From: MAG-120531 sp963934855
GTDB taxonomy: Bacteria > Bacteroidota > Bacteroidia > Flavobacteriales > Flavobacteriaceae
Direction of reading: 5' to 3'
Assembly (NCBI GenBank): GCA_963934855.1
Contig: CAWWAC010000008.1
Location: 1 to 59,035 of the forward strand
DNA: 59,035 bases
In this document: one piece after another, positions 25,030-32,896 of the stretch
Numbering within the stretch: position 1 is the stretch's first letter
How the letters are laid out: each line of letters begins with the position of its first letter
Translations under genes and position numbers: made by a program
Notes under the pieces: model-generated
What the model saw: only the letters and a program-made list of their open reading frames with translations
The model's database searches: none
Told to the model about the DNA's origin: nothing

Positions 25030-25449
25030 ATGATTGAGTTTCATTACCAAAAGGGGGAGGCTATAGACAGCGAAGTGCTATTTTCGCTTTGGCTTGATAA
25101 AGTTGCACAATCAGAGGGCTTCACTGTTGGTGATCTTACTTATATTTTCTGTAATGACAACTATTTACTTGAGCTAAATAAGACTTATTTAAAACACGAT
25201 ACGCTCACGGACATCATTACTTTTGACTATGTGTCTGGGACTGTAGTTTCTGGCGATATTTTTATTTCTGTAGAACGCCTTTTAGACAATGCCCAAACCT
25301 TTAATGAAACTTTTAAGAATGAAAGATTGCGCGTAATGGCTCATGGCTTACTTCATTTAATGGGATTTAATGACAAAAGTGCTGAAGATCAGGTTATTAT
25401 GAGAAAAAAAGAAAACGAAAAAATTAAAATGTTCCACGTGGAACAATAG
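25030..25449 (+). CDS. ybeY: Endoribonuclease YbeY (rRNA maturation)
   Basis: A 139-residue single-strand endoribonuclease family protein involved in 16S rRNA 3'-end processing and ribosome quality control. LTDIITFDY and MAHGLLHLMGFNDKS are visible. The family motif HGxLHLxGYDH normally gives three His zinc ligands; here the third is Asp (GFNDKS), a variant I recall as usual in Bacteroidota. I start at ATG 25030 because the TAnnTTTG box at 25008-25015 would exclude the earlier one. The last codons (FHVEQ-stop) are encoded by a perfect parS-like palindrome. mnmG starts 5 bp later. Confidence 0.9.
   Translation: MIEFHYQKGEAIDSEVLFSLWLDKVAQSEGFTVGDLTYIFCNDNYLLELNKTYLKHDTLTDIITFDYVSGTVVSGDIFISVERLLDNAQTFNETFKNERLRVMAHGLLHLMGFNDKSAEDQVIMRKKENEKIKMFHVEQ
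25430..25445. other. parS-like ParB-binding site, copy 1
   Basis: TGTTCCACGTGGAACA, a perfect 16-bp palindrome that fits the bacterial parS consensus GTTnCACGTGnAAC. It lies inside the last codons of ybeY, just before mnmG. An identical copy lies 1.9 kb downstream. The parS consensus is well established; ParB binding here is inferred. Confidence 0.8.
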
Positions 25450-25454
25450 AAAAT

Positions 25455-27323
25455 ATGTTTTTAGATCAATATGATGTAATTGTTGTTGGAGGGGGTCATG
25501 CTGGGGCAGAAGCCGCTGCCGCTGCTGCTAATATGGGTTCTAGTACCTTATTGGTAACTATGAATTTACAAAATATTGGCCAAATGTCTTGTAATCCCGC
25601 TATGGGGGGTATTGCTAAAGGTCAAATTGTAAGAGAGATAGATGCGCTTGGCGGTTATAGTGGTATTGTTTCTGATTTATCTGCCATTCAGTTCAAAATG
25701 CTCAATAAGTCTAAAGGGCCTGCTATGTGGAGTCCTAGAACACAAAATGATAGAATGCGTTTTGCTGAAGAATGGCGTTTGGCTCTAGAGCGTACAGAAA
25801 AGGTAGATTTCTACCAAGACATGGTGACTGAGCTTATTATAGAAAACCACAAGGTCTGTGGTGTAAAAACATCTTTAGGTATTCCAATTAGAAGCAAAAC
25901 AGTGGTTCTTACTAATGGAACTTTTTTAAATGGACTTATTCATATTGGTGAAAAACAATTAGGAGGTGGCCGCGCTGGAGAAAAAGCAGCCACAGGTATT
26001 ACAGAGCAATTGGTTTCTCTTGGTTTTGAATCTGGTAGAATGAAAACAGGAACACCTCCTAGGGTAGATGGTAGGTCTCTAGATTATTCAGTGATGATTC
26101 CTCAGCCTGGAGATTCTGTGCCAGAAAAATTTTCTTATAGCAACACAAAGGCCCTTTCTGTTCAAAGAGATTGTCATATGACCCATACCTCTTCTATTGT
26201 ACATGATTTGTTAAGAGAGGGCTTTGATAGGTCTCCCATGTTTAATGGCGCTATAAAAAGTATTGGACCTAGATATTGCCCCTCTATTGAAGATAAAATA
26301 AATAGATTCGCAGACAAGGACAGTCACCAGCTGTTTGTGGAGCCAGAGGGTTGGGATACTGTTGAAGTGTATGTAAATGGATTTTCAACATCACTACCTG
26401 AAGAGGTACAATTTAAGGCTTTGAAATCTGTTAAGGGTTTTGAGAGAGTTAAATTTTTTAGACCTGGTTACGCTATTGAATATGATTATTTTCCACCCAC
26501 CCAATTGACCCATACCCTAGAGACAAAGCTCATTAGTGGTTTATTTTTTGCCGGTCAAATAAACGGCACTACCGGTTATGAAGAAGCGGCCTCGCAAGGA
26601 TTAATGGCTGGTATAAATGCAGCGCTTTCTGTTCAAGAGAAAGATCCTTTTATGCTTAAAAGAGATCAAGCCTATATAGGGGTTCTTATAGATGATCTTA
26701 TTACTAAAGGCACAGAAGAGCCTTATAGAATGTTTACTTCTAGGGCAGAATACAGAACCTTGCTTAGACAGGATAATGCAGATTTTAGACTAACCCCTTT
26801 AGGTTATGGATTAGGCCTGGCTTCTGAAGAGCGCCTTATTGCGATGGAAAAAAAGGCAACTCAGTCAGAGTCTTTCGTAAACTTTTTTAAGGAAACTTCT
26901 GTCAAGCCCCATCAAATTAACGAACAGTTAGCCAGTGTAGCCTCTGCCCCTATTTCTCAGCCAGGAAAATTGTTTAAGGTTTTTTCAAGACCAAATGTCA
27001 CTATGGATCATATGTTAACTTTATCTTCTGTTTCTGACTTTGTTGATGCTAATAACTTTCCTAGAGAAGTATTAGAACAGGCAGAAATTCAGGTGAAGTA
27101 CGCAGGCTATATTGAGAAAGAAAAGAATAACGCAGACAAGCTTTTAAGGCTTGAGCACGTAAAAATTCCTCCTGATTTTGATTACAGCGAATTAAATTCG
27201 CTATCCTTTGAAGCAAGAGAAAAGTTTAAGAAGATTAAACCTGTAACTATCGCTCAAGCCTCTAGAATTTCTGGAGTTTCCCCTTCAGACATTTCTGTTT
27301 TACTTGTGTACTTAGGCAGATAA
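25455..27323 (+). CDS. mnmG: tRNA uridine-5-carboxymethylaminomethyl modification enzyme MnmG
   Basis: A 622-residue FAD protein (also called GidA) that with MnmE installs the cmnm5 group on U34 of certain tRNAs. VVGGGHAGAEAA (residues 10-21) binds FAD. Other signatures are MSCNPAMGGIAKG, GGGRAGEKAATG, RMKTGTPPRVDG, IGPRYCPSIEDK and FAGQINGTTGYEEAA, with the helical C-terminal domain ending PSDISVLLVYL. Flanked on both sides by identical parS-like palindromes. The mnmG position near an origin is common in bacteria. Confidence 0.97.
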   Translation: MFLDQYDVIVVGGGHAGAEAAAAAANMGSSTLLVTMNLQNIGQMSCNPAMGGIAKGQIVREIDALGGYSGIVSDLSAIQFKMLNKSKGPAMWSPRTQNDRMRFAEEWRLALERTEKVDFYQDMVTELIIENHKVCGVKTSLGIPIRSKTVVLTNGTFLNGLIHIGEKQLGGGRAGEKAATGITEQLVSLGFESGRMKTGTPPRVDGRSLDYSVMIPQPGDSVPEKFSYSNTKALSVQRDCHMTHTSSIVHDLLREGFDRSPMFNGAIKSIGPRYCPSIEDKINRFADKDSHQLFVEPEGWDTVEVYVNGFSTSLPEEVQFKALKSVKGFERVKFFRPGYAIEYDYFPPTQLTHTLETKLISGLFFAGQINGTTGYEEAASQGLMAGINAALSVQEKDPFMLKRDQAYIGVLIDDLITKGTEEPYRMFTSRAEYRTLLRQDNADFRLTPLGYGLGLASEERLIAMEKKATQSESFVNFFKETSVKPHQINEQLASVASAPISQPGKLFKVFSRPNVTMDHMLTLSSVSDFVDANNFPREVLEQAEIQVKYAGYIEKEKNNADKLLRLEHVKIPPDFDYSELNSLSFEAREKFKKIKPVTIAQASRISGVSPSDISVLLVYLGR

Positions 27324-27332
27324 TTGTGTCAT

Positions 27333-27348
27333 TGTTCCACGTGGAACA
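27333..27348. other. parS-like ParB-binding site, copy 2
   Basis: TGTTCCACGTGGAACA, identical to the copy at 25430-25445, sited between the mnmG stop and the methyltransferase ATG. Two perfect 16-mers within 2 kb are very unlikely by chance and are the normal pattern of chromosomal parS clusters. Confidence 0.82.
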
Positions 27349-27368
27349 TACTGTTGTTTTATTGTAAG

Positions 27369-28214
27369 ATGAATAAAAAGCCCGTCAAATTTCCAAACCA
27401 TATTATAGATCACGCCTACAGCAAAGAGTCTTTTTCTTTGTTGTCTGAACAAGAAGGGGACCTATTAAAAACAGATCCACTACCTAGAAATCTCGCTACT
27501 TATTATTCTGAAAATAGCTACATATCTCATCAAAAAAACTTTAGCTCTTTTACAGAGAAGATTTATTCTGTAGCAAAAAATTATCAGCTTAAGAAGAAAA
27601 CGGCTTTATTAGAAAAGCATTTGGTGGGCTCTAAGAAAGTATTAGATTTTGGAGCAGGCACCGGCTCCTTAGTTTCCTATTTAAGAAACAATAAATGGCA
27701 TGCATTGGGCGTTGAGCCAAGTGAAAATGCCAGAGCCATTGCGCTAGAAAATAATTGCGTGCTTCATTCAAGTTTAGAGGACATTCCCAATCAGCAGTTT
27801 AATGTCATTACGCTTTGGCATGTACTAGAGCACCTTCCTGATTACAGCGAGAAAATAGATGAGTTAATGACATTTTTAAACCCTGGCGGCCACTTAGTTT
27901 TAGCTTTGCCAAATTTTAAATCTTGGGATGCCAGACATTATAAAATGCATTGGGCGGCTTTTGACGTTCCTAGACACCTTTGGCATTTTTCTAAAATTGC
28001 TATTCAGCAATTAGCAAAAGACAAAGGTCTTGTTCTAGAAAAAACATACCCCATGCCTTTAGACGCTTTTTATGTCTCTTTGGTTTCAGAAAAATTTAAG
28101 GGGAGTTCACATGCTTTTTTGTTAGGGTTTTTTAAAGGTTTTTATTCTAACTTAAACGCTTGGATTACCGGAGAGTATTCTTCTCTTATTTATGTGCTAA
28201 AAAAACCAATCTAG
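27369..28214 (+). CDS. Class I SAM-dependent methyltransferase
   Basis: A 281-residue methyltransferase of the broad Methyltransf_23-like type. VLDFGAGTGSLVSYL (Asp93 to Ser100 is motif I, the SAM loop), then LGVEPSENARAIA (motif II acidic residue after the second strand), and NVITLWHVLEHLPDY plus LNPGGHLVLALPNF (post-I motifs). The N-terminal 85 residues are not recognised and may bind substrate. The substrate is unknown. I chose ATG 27369 so that the second parS-like site lies upstream of the gene. It follows mnmG in the same direction. Confidence 0.8.
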   Translation: MNKKPVKFPNHIIDHAYSKESFSLLSEQEGDLLKTDPLPRNLATYYSENSYISHQKNFSSFTEKIYSVAKNYQLKKKTALLEKHLVGSKKVLDFGAGTGSLVSYLRNNKWHALGVEPSENARAIALENNCVLHSSLEDIPNQQFNVITLWHVLEHLPDYSEKIDELMTFLNPGGHLVLALPNFKSWDARHYKMHWAAFDVPRHLWHFSKIAIQQLAKDKGLVLEKTYPMPLDAFYVSLVSEKFKGSSHAFLLGFFKGFYSNLNAWITGEYSSLIYVLKKPI

Positions 28215-28280
28215 CCCCTTTAAAGCTTTTTTAGAGATGTTTGCCGCGTCTAACATAAGATTGGGTATATTTCTCCCAAA

Positions 28281-28300
28281 ACACGCTTAAACACGCTTAA
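28281..28300. repeat. Short tandem repeat
   Basis: ACACGCTTAA is present twice in tandem, in the 144-bp spacer between the methyltransferase stop and the DoxX-like stop. It precedes an A run and no hairpin is formed. Confidence 0.5.
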
Positions 28301-28358
28301 AAAAAGAGGGTTTTTATAGATCAAACTTATTTTATTGCAAGCAAACTATAAGTATTTA

Positions 28359-28763
28359 TTATAATCCCATTTCTAAAAAGAATACCAAGAGAATAGTAGG
28401 AATCAAATAGATGACTATTGTTCTGGCTCCGTCATAATCTTTAGCTACTCTTTGGCCTAAAAGAAGCATTAGAAGCGTAATAGTACCTAAGACTGCTGCA
28501 TAAAAAGCTATAAGACTTCTCTGATTAAACAATAAATCATAGATGCCCCAAAGACACACTATAGACGTTACGATTTCCATCACTACAATAATTCCTAATA
28601 AAATAGGAACTGTGTTTCTGAAAATGCTTTTTTCAAAATGACCATTTAGCCAAGCTAAGTTTCCTTTCCAATCTGTTATCTTATCCAAACCACTTTGAGA
28701 AAAGCTAATAAATATAAAGGCTAAAAGGAGGGTGAAAGTGATGTTATTTTCAAAAATGATCAT
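28359..28763 (-). CDS. DoxX-like small membrane protein
   Basis: A 134-residue protein with four predicted membrane segments. FTLLLAFIFISFSQSGLDKITDW is a typical DoxX-family opening (membrane helix ending with a Gly-x-x-Lys-x-x-x-W turn), followed by a short loop and three more helices. The family is found next to oxidoreductases and thiosulfate metabolism genes but its members are mostly uncharacterised. Leftward, 78 bp before the holB stop; may be read together with holB. Confidence 0.7.
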   Translation of the reverse strand: MIIFENNITFTLLLAFIFISFSQSGLDKITDWKGNLAWLNGHFEKSIFRNTVPILLGIIVVMEIVTSIVCLWGIYDLLFNQRSLIAFYAAVLGTITLLMLLLGQRVAKDYDGARTIVIYLIPTILLVFFLEMGL

Positions 28764-28840
28764 CTGAGGATTTTTAAAGATTATAAAAAGTAAAGCGCTT
28801 TTATAGTATTATAAAGGTAATATTAAAAAAGCAAATGTCA

Positions 28841-29995
28841 TTAATTTTCTATTGAAGGTGCGTGAAGGTAACGAGTGAGTTTAATAGCTAAGTCTGTAAA
28901 AATCATCTTGGCATTCCCGTTTCTTTCAATTTCATATATTGCAGCCTCTAACGCGGCAGCAATGGCCTCTATATTTCCATGATGAATAAAGGGAGCAAAT
29001 TTTTTAAAGTCAAAATTATTTACCACAATTTGTGTGTGGTGAAGATTTTCTAAGCCGTAATTCATTAGGATTCCTTCTCTAAACAAGGAGAGGCAATAGG
29101 TTAAAAAGTTTTTCTGAGTTTCTCTTCCAGATTTAGCTACTTCCCCACTCCAGTTAATGAGTTCGTTAATAGCTCCTTTGTTTCCTTTTGCTTTAAAAGC
29201 AGCCCTTACCCAAAAGACAAACCATTCACCAAGCCTGAGCTCCTCAGAATCTTTTTTATATAAATCAAGGGCTTTATTAAAATTGCCTTCTGCTTCAATG
29301 GCTAATTTTTTGGCTTCTAGTTCATTGGCTCCCGCAGATTTTAATCCACTAATAATATGAGCATCTGTCAACTTTTTAAAATAAGTAATCTGGCACCTAG
29401 ACTTCATGGTAGCCAGTAACTGATCTTCATTTTCAGCAATGAGGATAAAAAGGGTTTTAGCAGGAGGCTCTTCTAATAGCTTAAGTAGTTTGTTAGCGGC
29501 TGCGGCATTCATTTTTTCAATCCCCCAAATAAGCATGACCTTATAGCCCCCTTCATAGGATTTTAATGACAATTTTTGAGCAATATCTCTGGCCTCATCT
29601 ACGCTGATATTTCCTTGCTTTTTTTCTGTTCCTATTAGTTGGTACCAATCAAAGAGGTTGCCATAGACTTGCTCTTTTAAAAAAAGTCTTATTTCTGACG
29701 CATATTCATCACTAATAGGTTTTGTTTTGGCTATTTCTGAAGCGGCAACTGGAAAAACAAAATGTAGGTCAGGGTGGTTGAAGTGGTCACATTTGCTATG
29801 GCCCGCCTTCTTTTGTGCCTCATTTATTCCAGCGGTATTACACAACACCTCTCTAGCTAAAGCAAGCGCCATAGGCAGTGTACCGCTACCCTCTGGCCCT
29901 ACAAACAATTGCGCATGCGCCAAACGGTTGTGGGCCAAAGCCAAAGCCAAGCGGGTTTTAATAGATTCCTGTCCTAAAACTTCAGAAAATTGCAT
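28841..29995 (-). CDS. holB: DNA polymerase III delta' subunit
   Basis: A 385-residue clamp-loader subunit of the AAA+ type. VLGQESIKTRLALALAHNRLAHAQLF opens the fold. The P-loop position reads GPEGSGTLPMA, lacking the Lys of a working Walker A, as expected for a delta' that does not hydrolyse ATP. VDEARDIAQKLS, MLIWGIEKMN and LLKLLEEPPAKTLFILIAEN match the family, and KSRCQITYFKKL fits the SRC motif that supplies the arginine finger. I start at ATG 29995 rather than the in-frame TTG 6 nt before. A TAnnTTTG box ends three nucleotides before that ATG. Confidence 0.9.
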   Translation of the reverse strand: MQFSEVLGQESIKTRLALALAHNRLAHAQLFVGPEGSGTLPMALALAREVLCNTAGINEAQKKAGHSKCDHFNHPDLHFVFPVAASEIAKTKPISDEYASEIRLFLKEQVYGNLFDWYQLIGTEKKQGNISVDEARDIAQKLSLKSYEGGYKVMLIWGIEKMNAAAANKLLKLLEEPPAKTLFILIAENEDQLLATMKSRCQITYFKKLTDAHIISGLKSAGANELEAKKLAIEAEGNFNKALDLYKKDSEELRLGEWFVFWVRAAFKAKGNKGAINELINWSGEVAKSGRETQKNFLTYCLSLFREGILMNYGLENLHHTQIVVNNFDFKKFAPFIHHGNIEAIAAALEAAIYEIERNGNAKMIFTDLAIKLTRYLHAPSIEN

Positions 29996-29998
29996 GGC

Positions 29999-30006
29999 CA
30001 AATATA
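29999..30006 (-). promoter_or_regulatory. -7 promoter box for holB
   Basis: On the minus strand TATATTTG matches TAnnTTTG and ends 3 nt before the holB ATG, predicting a leaderless message. It sits immediately after the orphan terminator at 30008-30035. Confidence 0.5.
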
Positions 30007-30007
30007 C

Positions 30008-30035
30008 AAAAAGCCACCGCTAGCGGTGGCTTTTT
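30008..30035 (-). terminator. Strong intrinsic terminator upstream of holB
   Basis: AAAAAGCCACCGC, TA, GCGGTGGCTTTTT is a near-perfect 13-bp inverted repeat with poly-T tracts on both strands. There is no coding gene that could end here: holB (leftward) starts just downstream and pgk (rightward) starts 185 bp away. On the minus strand it would end a transcript that starts in the holB-pgk spacer. Confidence 0.8.
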
Positions 30036-30140
30036 TTAATTGAAAAAGTTTAAGTCTTATCAGGCGCTTAATGCCCAATCTAAAATAGTTTAAGGTATTT
30101 GGGAAGACCTTTTTAAAGTCATGGCCACACTATATCGATG
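30008..30140 (-). ncRNA. Candidate small structured RNA (possibly 6S-type)
   Basis: The spacer between holB and pgk has no open frame but ends, on the minus strand, in a strong terminator (30008-30035). TAAAATTG, one mismatch from TAnnTTTG, occurs twice on the minus strand (30153-30146 and 30185-30178) and could start a 130-165 nt transcript. Long-range pairing is visible: minus-strand AATGCC (30159-30154) with GGCATT (30075-30070), continued by TAAAAT (30153-30148) with ATTTTA (30086-30081). Inside is an AAGGT/ACCTT hairpin. A 6S-like RNA is one idea; the limits given are uncertain, and a longer start near 30172 is equally possible. Confidence 0.35.
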
Positions 30141-30187
30141 TCGTACAATTTTAGGCATTCACCCTAATAATAAGCCCCAATTTTAGG

Positions 30188-30195
30188 TATATTTG
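30188..30195 (+). promoter_or_regulatory. -7 promoter box for pgk
   Basis: TATATTTG matches TAnnTTTG, 25 nt before the pgk ATG at 30221. Confidence 0.5.
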
Positions 30196-30220
30196 TCTTT
30201 GTTCATTTTTAAAAGACCCC

Positions 30221-31423
30221 ATGAAAACACTTTCAGATTTTGATTTTAAAGGAAAGACAGTCCTTATTAGAGTAGACTTTAATGTCCCTATGAACCAGAC
30301 ACAGGAAGTGACAGATACCAATAGAATTACGGCAGCAAAACCCTCTATAGACGCCGTTTTGGCAGCAGGAGGAAAAGCTGTTTTAATGAGTCATTTTGGG
30401 CGCCCAAACGGGCAGAACACCCCCAGCATGTCCTTATCTTTAATTACTAAAACTGTTTCTAAAGTTTTAGGGGTTCCCGTGGCTTTTAGTGAAGATTGTG
30501 TGGGTTCAACTGCCCAAGCAGCTGTAAAAGCACTTCCATTAGGAGGCGTATTGCTTTTAGAAAATCTTAGATTTCATGCAGAAGAGGAAGCTGGCTCAGA
30601 AGATTTCGCCAAACAACTGGCCAGCCTTGGAGACATATATGTGAATGACGCTTTTGGAACCGCACACAGACCGCACGCCTCTACCACCATTATAGCTCAG
30701 TTTTTTAAAGGAAATTGTTGTTTTGGAGCCCTTATGGCAAAAGAAATTCTTGCCATAGACACCGTCATGAGCAGTGGAGAAAAACCAGTAACCGCTATTT
30801 TGGGGGGCTCAAAAGTGTCTTCTAAAATCACTATCATAGAAAATATTTTAGATAAGGTAGACCACCTTATTATTGGAGGAGGAATGACTTATACTTTTAT
30901 AAAAGCACAGGGAGGTTCTGTTGGAAACTCCATTTGTGAAGATGATAAGATGTCCCTTGCACTAGAAATTTTAGAGACGGCAAAATCCAAAGGAGTGCAG
31001 GTACATTTACCTGTAGATGTCCTTGCGGCCGATGATTTCAGCAAGGACGCCAACACCCAAGTGGCAGACGTATTTCAGATTCCAGACGGCTGGGAAGGTT
31101 TAGATGCCGGACCTAAGACCTTAGCTCAGTTTACAGAAGTTATAAAAGCTTCTAAAACCATTTTATGGAATGGCCCAGTAGGGGTTTTTGAGATTTCTAC
31201 TTTTGCAAAAGGAACCATTGCCATTGGAGAAGCCATAGTTGTAGCCACAAAAGCAGGTGCTTTTTCATTAGTTGGCGGAGGAGATTCTGTAGCCGCGGTT
31301 AAAGAGTTTGGCTTTGAAGACCAAGTAAGTTATGTTTCTACGGGAGGGGGCGCTATGTTGGAAAGTTTAGAAGGAAAAACCCTTCCTGGAATTGCAGCTA
31401 TTTTAGCCATGACTAAAGAGTAA
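30221..31423 (+). CDS. pgk: Phosphoglycerate kinase
   Basis: Transfers phosphate between 1,3-bisphosphoglycerate and ADP in glycolysis and gluconeogenesis. The 400-residue product has VLIRVDFNVPMN (residues 14-25, the PGK signature), MSHFGRPNG, ENLRFHAEEE, AFGTAHRPHAST, the hinge and nucleotide site ILGGSKVSSKI, and VGGGDSVAAVKEFG near the end. Length is normal. It has its own TAnnTTTG box and is followed 4 bp later by a MltD-like gene, so they are probably cotranscribed. Confidence 0.97.
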   Translation: MKTLSDFDFKGKTVLIRVDFNVPMNQTQEVTDTNRITAAKPSIDAVLAAGGKAVLMSHFGRPNGQNTPSMSLSLITKTVSKVLGVPVAFSEDCVGSTAQAAVKALPLGGVLLLENLRFHAEEEAGSEDFAKQLASLGDIYVNDAFGTAHRPHASTTIIAQFFKGNCCFGALMAKEILAIDTVMSSGEKPVTAILGGSKVSSKITIIENILDKVDHLIIGGGMTYTFIKAQGGSVGNSICEDDKMSLALEILETAKSKGVQVHLPVDVLAADDFSKDANTQVADVFQIPDGWEGLDAGPKTLAQFTEVIKASKTILWNGPVGVFEISTFAKGTIAIGEAIVVATKAGAFSLVGGGDSVAAVKEFGFEDQVSYVSTGGGAMLESLEGKTLPGIAAILAMTKE

Positions 31424-31427
31424 GGCC

Positions 31428-32885
31428 ATGTTGAAAAGCATCTCTTCACTGATACTTATTTTATGTTTGGGACCACTTATGGCTCAGGACCGCATGAACC
31501 CACCCCCTACTGAGGGCTATGATATTGCAGCTGTTTTGGACAGCATTATTCAGGCTCACCATCTAAAAAATGATTCTATTCTTCCTGTTTATAGTGCCGC
31601 AGATAGCCTTGCTTTTTTTAGGCCTCCGGCCGATACACTTAAAAAACGCCTATCGCTTTTAGATCAAAAAACTATTTTAGACAGCCGCTATAACCCTTCT
31701 TTAGAGAGCGTGATTAAGCTTTTTTTAAGGACAAAAAGGCCTCTAATAGAAAAAATGCTATTGAGGAGTCAGCTTTATTTTCCCATGTTTGAAAGGGAAT
31801 TTGACGCTCTAGAAATCCCATTAGAAATGAAATACCTAGCCATTGTAGAGTCTGCCCTAGACCCAAGGGCTAAATCTCGAGTAGGCGCTACAGGCTTATG
31901 GCAGTTTATGTATGGCACAGGTAAAATGCTGGGCTTAGAGGTAAACAACTATATAGATGAGCGCCAAGACCCTCTTAAAGCCACCAAAGCAGCAGCCGTT
32001 TATTTAAAAAAGCTCTACGGCATGTTTGGAGACTGGAATCTAGCTTTGGCCGCATATAATTCAGGTCCAGGAAACGTAAAAAAGGCCATTAAACGCGCTG
32101 GAGGAAGCAAAAACTTTTGGGTGGTAAGAAACTTTTTACCTAAAGAGACTGCAGGGTATGTGCCAGCCCTTATTACTACTATGTATCTTTTTGAGTATGC
32201 CTCAGATCACGGCTTCAGAGCTCCAAGAGTGGCCTTACCGCCATATATTTTAGACACTTTACACCTTAAAAAAGGGATTAGTTTTAAACAACTTTCTAAG
32301 GCGCTTTCACTCCCGGTAGAAGCTATTTTTCAATTAAATCCGGTGTATAAGTTGGGTATTGTTCCTGAGATTGAGGGTAAAAAACACCCTATTAAATTGC
32401 CCTCTGCTTCTATTGCTTTGTTTATTTCAACTCAGGATAGCATTTACGCCCAAGTGGCAGCAGAAATGGCCGCCAGTAAAAAGTCCTTTCCCACAATTCA
32501 AAACTCAGGGGTTCCCCTGAGCTATCGAGTAAAAAATGGTGATTATTTAGGAAAAATAGCTCAAAAATATACACTTAAAATATCCGATATTAAAAAATGG
32601 AATAAACTTAAGAGTAATCATATCTCTATTGGTCAAAGATTGACCCTCTATCCTAATAATACTAATATTCAAAACAGCAGTACAAAAATATCTACCGGTG
32701 GCCAAAAAGCCGCATCCGCGCCATTAGAAGAAAAGACATATATAGTGGCTAAAGGAGATTCCTTGTGGAGTATAGCGCAAAGAATAAGTGGCGTAAGCGT
32801 GGCCGATTTAAAAAAATGGAACGATATTTGGGATAATAAATTAAAACCAGGAGCTACTCTAAAACTCTGTAGCTGCTCCCCATAA
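31428..32885 (+). CDS. MltD-like membrane-bound lytic transglycosylase with two LysM domains
   Basis: A 485-residue periplasmic muramidase that cleaves the glycan strand between MurNAc and GlcNAc. Signal peptide MLKSISSLILILCLGPLMAQ. The SLT domain (about residues 125-270) has LAIVESALDP with catalytic Glu141, VGATGLWQFM, and LALAAYNSGPGNVKKAI. Two LysM modules follow: about 362-408 (YRVKNGDYLGKIAQKY) and about 436-482 (YIVAKGDSLWSIAQR), which bind peptidoglycan. There is no lipobox Cys, unlike E. coli MltD, so it may be soluble in the periplasm. Next to pgk and the DUF4837 gene. Confidence 0.92.
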   Translation: MLKSISSLILILCLGPLMAQDRMNPPPTEGYDIAAVLDSIIQAHHLKNDSILPVYSAADSLAFFRPPADTLKKRLSLLDQKTILDSRYNPSLESVIKLFLRTKRPLIEKMLLRSQLYFPMFEREFDALEIPLEMKYLAIVESALDPRAKSRVGATGLWQFMYGTGKMLGLEVNNYIDERQDPLKATKAAAVYLKKLYGMFGDWNLALAAYNSGPGNVKKAIKRAGGSKNFWVVRNFLPKETAGYVPALITTMYLFEYASDHGFRAPRVALPPYILDTLHLKKGISFKQLSKALSLPVEAIFQLNPVYKLGIVPEIEGKKHPIKLPSASIALFISTQDSIYAQVAAEMAASKKSFPTIQNSGVPLSYRVKNGDYLGKIAQKYTLKISDIKKWNKLKSNHISIGQRLTLYPNNTNIQNSSTKISTGGQKAASAPLEEKTYIVAKGDSLWSIAQRISGVSVADLKKWNDIWDNKLKPGATLKLCSCSP

Positions 32886-32896
32886 AATTATTTGCC

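Noticed and set aside
28281..28300. Tandem ACACGCTTAA as a start of a CRISPR-like or iteron array
   Set aside because: Only two units, without spacers or hairpin.
30146..30185. Direct repeat CAATTTTAGG twice as an operator for pgk
   Set aside because: The two copies read better as near-consensus -7 boxes on the minus strand; no regulator is suggested.
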